Source: an uncultured Clostridia bacterium
Lineage (GTDB): Bacteria > Bacillota > Clostridia > Oscillospirales > CAG-272
Assembly: GCA_947306035.1 (NCBI GenBank)
Contig: CAMZFG010000026.1
Location: 1 to 8,569 of the forward strand
Direction of reading: 5' to 3'
DNA: 8,569 nt
Shown here in pieces: positions 6,599 to 8,569 of this stretch. Position numbers and translations under genes: made by a program. The notes below the pieces were generated by a model. It was given only the letters and a program-made list of their open reading frames with translations, had not been told where the DNA came from and made no database searches. Numbering within the stretch: position 1 is the first letter of the stretch; every line of letters begins with the position of its first letter.

Positions 6599-7608
6599 GG
6601 GTTTTGCGCCAGCAAATCGTCAAAAACGCGGCGAAAGTCGTCCGTCGTCGTCGCCTGCATCAGCGCGCCGCGCGCGGCGGCCGCGCCGACAAGTCCGCGG
6701 CAATACCACGCCATGTGTTTGCGCGCCTCGGCAACGCCCGTGCGAACACCTTTCTTTTCGACCATATCCGCGGCTTGCGCCAGCGCCGTTTGCAAACGCT
6801 CGGCGGGCGTGGGCGGCAGATAGGGCCTGTTTTCCAACAAAGCGGTGATCTCGGCGAACAAAAACGGGTTGCCGAGCGTGCCGCGCGCCGGCATCACACC
6901 GTCGCATCCGGTCTCTGCCAGTATATGCGCCGCGTCGTCGGCGGTGAAAATATCGCCGTTGCCGATCACGGGGATCGCGACGGCTTTTTTGACGGCGGCG
7001 ATGATCGCGTTGTCGCTTTTCGGGGCGTAAAACTGATCCCGTGTGCGGCCGTGTACGACCAAAAGGTCGGCGCCGGCTTCCTCTAAACGCTTGGCCAGTT
7101 CGGGGGCGTTGCGGTGTTCTTTGTCAAACCCCGCCCGCATTTTGACGGTCACGGGCAGAGAAACGGCTTTTTTGACGGCCCGCACGATCGCGGCGGCCTG
7201 CTCCGGCTCCCGCAAGAGGGCAGCGCCCTCGCCGTTTGAGACGACTTTGGCCACGGGGCAGCCCATGTTGATGTCGATGGCGACGGGCAAAAGGCCGGAA
7301 AAACCCCGATAGGAGCCGGTCGCCAGCAGGGCGGCGGCTTTTGCCATCAGATCCGGCTCACGGCCGAACAGCTGCACCGCCATAGGCGCGTCGGTATCGT
7401 AGACTTTTGCCAGCGGCGCGGTGCGCAGCGGCGCGCCCGCCCGTCCGCGCTGTTCATAGCAAAGCCCCTTGGCCGATACCATTTCGCTGACGACGTATTC
7501 CGCGCCCATCTGCCGGCATATCGCGCGGAAAGAGGCGTCCGTCACGCCGGCCATGGGGGCCAGCATCAATCCGTGCCGCAGGGTGACGGCGCCGATCGTG
7601 AGCGCCAT
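6595..7608 (-). CDS. dusB: tRNA-dihydrouridine synthase, DusB-like
   Basis: This 337-residue FMN-dependent enzyme reduces uridine to dihydrouridine in tRNA, and the motifs fit the DusB subfamily best. It has the TIM-barrel and helical-domain pattern: MLAPMAGVTDASFR (15-28), DINMGCPVAKVVSNGEGAALL (112-132) with the catalytic Cys117, VKMRAG (155-160), VVHGRTRDQ (184-192), NGDIFT (217-222), DGVMPARGTLGNP (236-248) and RKHMAWY (296-302). A loop of about ten residues before the active site (96-108) looks longer than usual. The ATG at 7608 overlaps the upstream gene's stop as TGATG. I see no good Shine-Dalgarno, so it probably depends on translational coupling. Assignment to the Dus family is firm; the subfamily is likely. 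Confidence 0.94.
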   Translation of the reverse strand: MALTIGAVTLRHGLMLAPMAGVTDASFRAICRQMGAEYVVSEMVSAKGLCYEQRGRAGAPLRTAPLAKVYDTDAPMAVQLFGREPDLMAKAAALLATGSYRGFSGLLPVAIDINMGCPVAKVVSNGEGAALLREPEQAAAIVRAVKKAVSLPVTVKMRAGFDKEHRNAPELAKRLEEAGADLLVVHGRTRDQFYAPKSDNAIIAAVKKAVAIPVIGNGDIFTADDAAHILAETGCDGVMPARGTLGNPFLFAEITALLENRPYLPPTPAERLQTALAQAADMVEKKGVRTGVAEARKHMAWYCRGLVGAAAARGALMQATTTDDFRRVFDDLLAQNP

Positions 7609-8252
7609 CAGCCGTTGAAGAGGCGCACCGCGTGGCAGGCCTCGGTGTGAATGTGCCGGCAGAGTTCCGGCGAAAGCCCCGCGGCGATGCCGGGGTCGTT
7701 TTCCGGTTTGACGACCGCCACACGGCGGCGCCCCGTCAGCGTATAGAAGATCGTTGCGGCGGCGGCGTAACTGCCCGCCACGGCGGCGTGCGCGCCGTCT
7801 TTATCGTACAGCAGATCGGCCGGCACCGTCACCAAAAGGCGCGCAAACACCTCGCCCGCGGGCGCCAGCACGCAGGCGTTGCGGCGGCAGAACGAACCGT
7901 AGGCGTCGGTCATGGCCTTTTGGCGTTCGCGATGATCGCGCGCGGCCCAGGGCATGTAAAAGAGAAGAGGCACGCCCGCCTCGGTCGTCATTTTCAAAAG
8001 TCGTTCCGCGCCGCTTTTGAACAGATCGGGGTCAAAGTCGGAAACGCGGTCCTGCGCGACGACGGCGTCGTAGCCCCCGTAGCGGATGTTGAAGCGCGTG
8101 CTTTGCTCGTCGCAATGGTAGGTCAGCGGTTGACCGCCGCGCGTCAGCATGGTGACGTGCGACCGTTCGCCCGTTCCCTCGAGCAGGGCTTTGACCATGG
8201 CGGGCATATCGTTATAATACGTGTGACTGTTGCCGATGAAGAGCAGTTTCAT
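7608..8252 (-). CDS. SGNH/GDSL-type hydrolase, DUF4886-like
   Basis: This 214-residue predicted serine esterase has the SGNH-fold landmarks. Block I is LLFIGNSHTYYND (3-15) with nucleophile Ser9. A Gly in TRGGQPL (37-43) may be the block II residue, and VVAQD (64-68) lies where block III is expected. Block V is DGAHAAVAGSYAAA (152-165), with the Asp152 and His155 pair. No signal peptide or membrane segment is visible, so it should be cytoplasmic. The N-terminal style resembles DUF4886 proteins, but the substrate is unknown. The ATG at 8252 is set by GGGAGG seven bases upstream (8265-8260). It is the first gene of the minus operon, with its own promoter at 8286-8314, and its stop overlaps the dusB start by one base. 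Confidence 0.8.
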   Translation of the reverse strand: MKLLFIGNSHTYYNDMPAMVKALLEGTGERSHVTMLTRGGQPLTYHCDEQSTRFNIRYGGYDAVVAQDRVSDFDPDLFKSGAERLLKMTTEAGVPLLFYMPWAARDHRERQKAMTDAYGSFCRRNACVLAPAGEVFARLLVTVPADLLYDKDGAHAAVAGSYAAAATIFYTLTGRRRVAVVKPENDPGIAAGLSPELCRHIHTEACHAVRLFNG

Positions 8253-8285
8253 AAAGGGACCTCCCGGCGGCCGGATGCCACTTGC

Positions 8286-8314
8286 ATTTTACCATATTCC
8301 GGCGTGACCGTCAA
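8286..8314 (-). promoter_or_regulatory. Promoter of the SGNH hydrolase-dusB-murI operon
   Basis: Reading the minus strand, TTGACG (8314-8309) is a five-of-six -35 and TAAAAT (8291-8286) a five-of-six -10. The spacer is exactly 17 bases. A TG one base ahead of the -10 makes it an extended -10, like the rpmH promoter. The start of transcription would be near 8279, giving a leader of about 27 bases. It is the only clear promoter I see for the three genes. Confidence 0.8.
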
Positions 8315-8361
8315 GCCGAAGGCGAGAAAAAAGTCGGTTTTCGCGGCCGCGTTTTCATCGC

Positions 8362-8443
8362 AAAAACCGCCGCGCCGGCGGCAAAAAAGAACGGCAAATG
8401 ACCGCCGCGGGCAGAAAAGGCGTGGCTTTTGCCGCTTTGCCGT
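8362..8443 (-). other. Structured spacer with two stem-loops in the divergent intergenic region
   Basis: Spacer 8253-8534 (282 bases) has no supported gene apart from promoters at both ends. In its middle, ACGGCAAA (8391-8398) pairs with TTTGCCGT (8436-8443), with a further inner stem. CCGCCG (8367-8372) pairs with CGGCGG (8376-8381) around CGC. Read on the minus strand, the first hairpin is followed by TCTTTTTT (8390-8383) and the second by TTTTT (8366-8362), so both look like terminators for leftward transcripts. No gene or clear promoter feeds them from the right inside the window. They may insulate the operon or end a small RNA. Confidence 0.35.
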
Positions 8444-8466
8444 CGTTTTGCGCGACCGAATGGGGC

Positions 8467-8495
8467 TTGACCGCCGCGTGACCCTGTGATAGCAT
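8467..8495 (+). promoter_or_regulatory. Promoter of the gene entering at the right edge
   Basis: TTGACC (8467-8472) and TAGCAT (8490-8495) are separated by 17 bases, with TG at 8487-8488 giving an extended -10. Transcription would start near 8502 and leave a leader of about 33 bases before the ATG at 8535. Short GC-rich stems (GGGC/GCCC at 8498-8509, or GCCC/GGGC at 8506-8518) are possible at the 5' end of the transcript. The -10 is weaker than in the other two promoters. Confidence 0.6.
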
Positions 8496-8534
8496 AAGGG
8501 CACTTGCCCCCGGAGGGCGGAAGGAGGAGAAAAA

Positions 8535-8569
8535 ATGAAGGTTTGGAAAATGGTAGGATGTCTGGCTCT
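8535..8569 (+). CDS. 5' end of an unidentified gene, cut by the window edge
   Basis: Only 11 complete codons are present (MKVWKMVGCLA). The start is well supported: AAGGAGGAG at 8521-8529 lies five bases ahead of the ATG, and a promoter-like pair lies at 8467-8495. Lys residues followed by a hydrophobic run with a Cys would fit the beginning of a signal peptide or a short lipoprotein signal, but too little is visible to name a family. It is transcribed away from the SGNH-dusB-murI operon. Confidence 0.6.
   Translation, partial: MKVWKMVGCLA

Noticed and set aside
7632..8489. 285-codon plus-strand open frame opposite the SGNH hydrolase
   Set aside because: It is antisense to a gene with SGNH motifs and its own promoter and ribosome site, and it runs through the divergent promoters.
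1..8569. Mobile element, CRISPR array, tRNA or rRNA gene, or defence system
   Set aside because: I found no transposase or integrase motif, no regularly spaced repeats, no cloverleaf or rRNA signature, and no defence-gene motif on either strand.

Overview
The window is a high-GC stretch of ordinary chromosome. It most resembles a Bacillota genome of the class Clostridia, probably Oscillospirales/Ruminococcaceae-like. The reasons are the gene order rpmH-rnpA-yidD-yidC-jag-mnmE, strong AGGAGG-type ribosome binding sites, a SpoIIIJ/YidC predicted to be a lipoprotein, and a KhpB/Jag protein with Jag_N, KH and R3H domains. The lineage is inferred from gene content and motif style, not from a search.

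Layout. Positions 1-873 hold the 3' part of an endonuclease/exonuclease/phosphatase (EEP) family gene. An AT-rich spacer carries a strong extended -10 promoter (904-932) and a leader hairpin. A plus-strand operon follows: rpmH (L34, 1014-1148), a terminator-like attenuator, rnpA (1261-1644), yidD (1641-1982), yidC (1979-3619), jag/khpB (3621-4316), a second hairpin, and mnmE (4371-5738). rnpA/yidD and yidD/yidC overlap by four bases each, and yidC/jag are one base apart. A bidirectional terminator (5748-5776) ends the operon. A convergent minus-strand operon reads right to left: an SGNH/DUF4886-like hydrolase (8252-7608), dusB (7608-6595) and murI (6567-5776). It starts from a well-formed promoter at 8286-8314. 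The 282-base spacer 8253-8534 is divergent: a second promoter (8467-8495) leads to a new plus-strand gene whose first 11 codons are visible.

How the genes work together. The plus operon joins ribosome and RNA maturation (L34, RNase P protein) with membrane protein insertion (YidD, YidC), an RNA-binding partner (KhpB/Jag) and wobble-uridine tRNA modification (MnmE). The minus operon pairs another tRNA modification enzyme (DusB) with D-glutamate supply for peptidoglycan (MurI) and an unassigned hydrolase.

This is mostly a conserved housekeeping region, and I see no sign of a mobile element, CRISPR array, defence system or other new system. The points that deserve a second look are local: a Glu where SpoIIIJ-type YidC has its groove Arg, an enlarged extracytoplasmic loop and very acidic tail in YidC, the missing dnaA/oriC and mnmG neighbours, hairpins that punctuate the operon, and a 15-bp inverted repeat enclosing the murI start.
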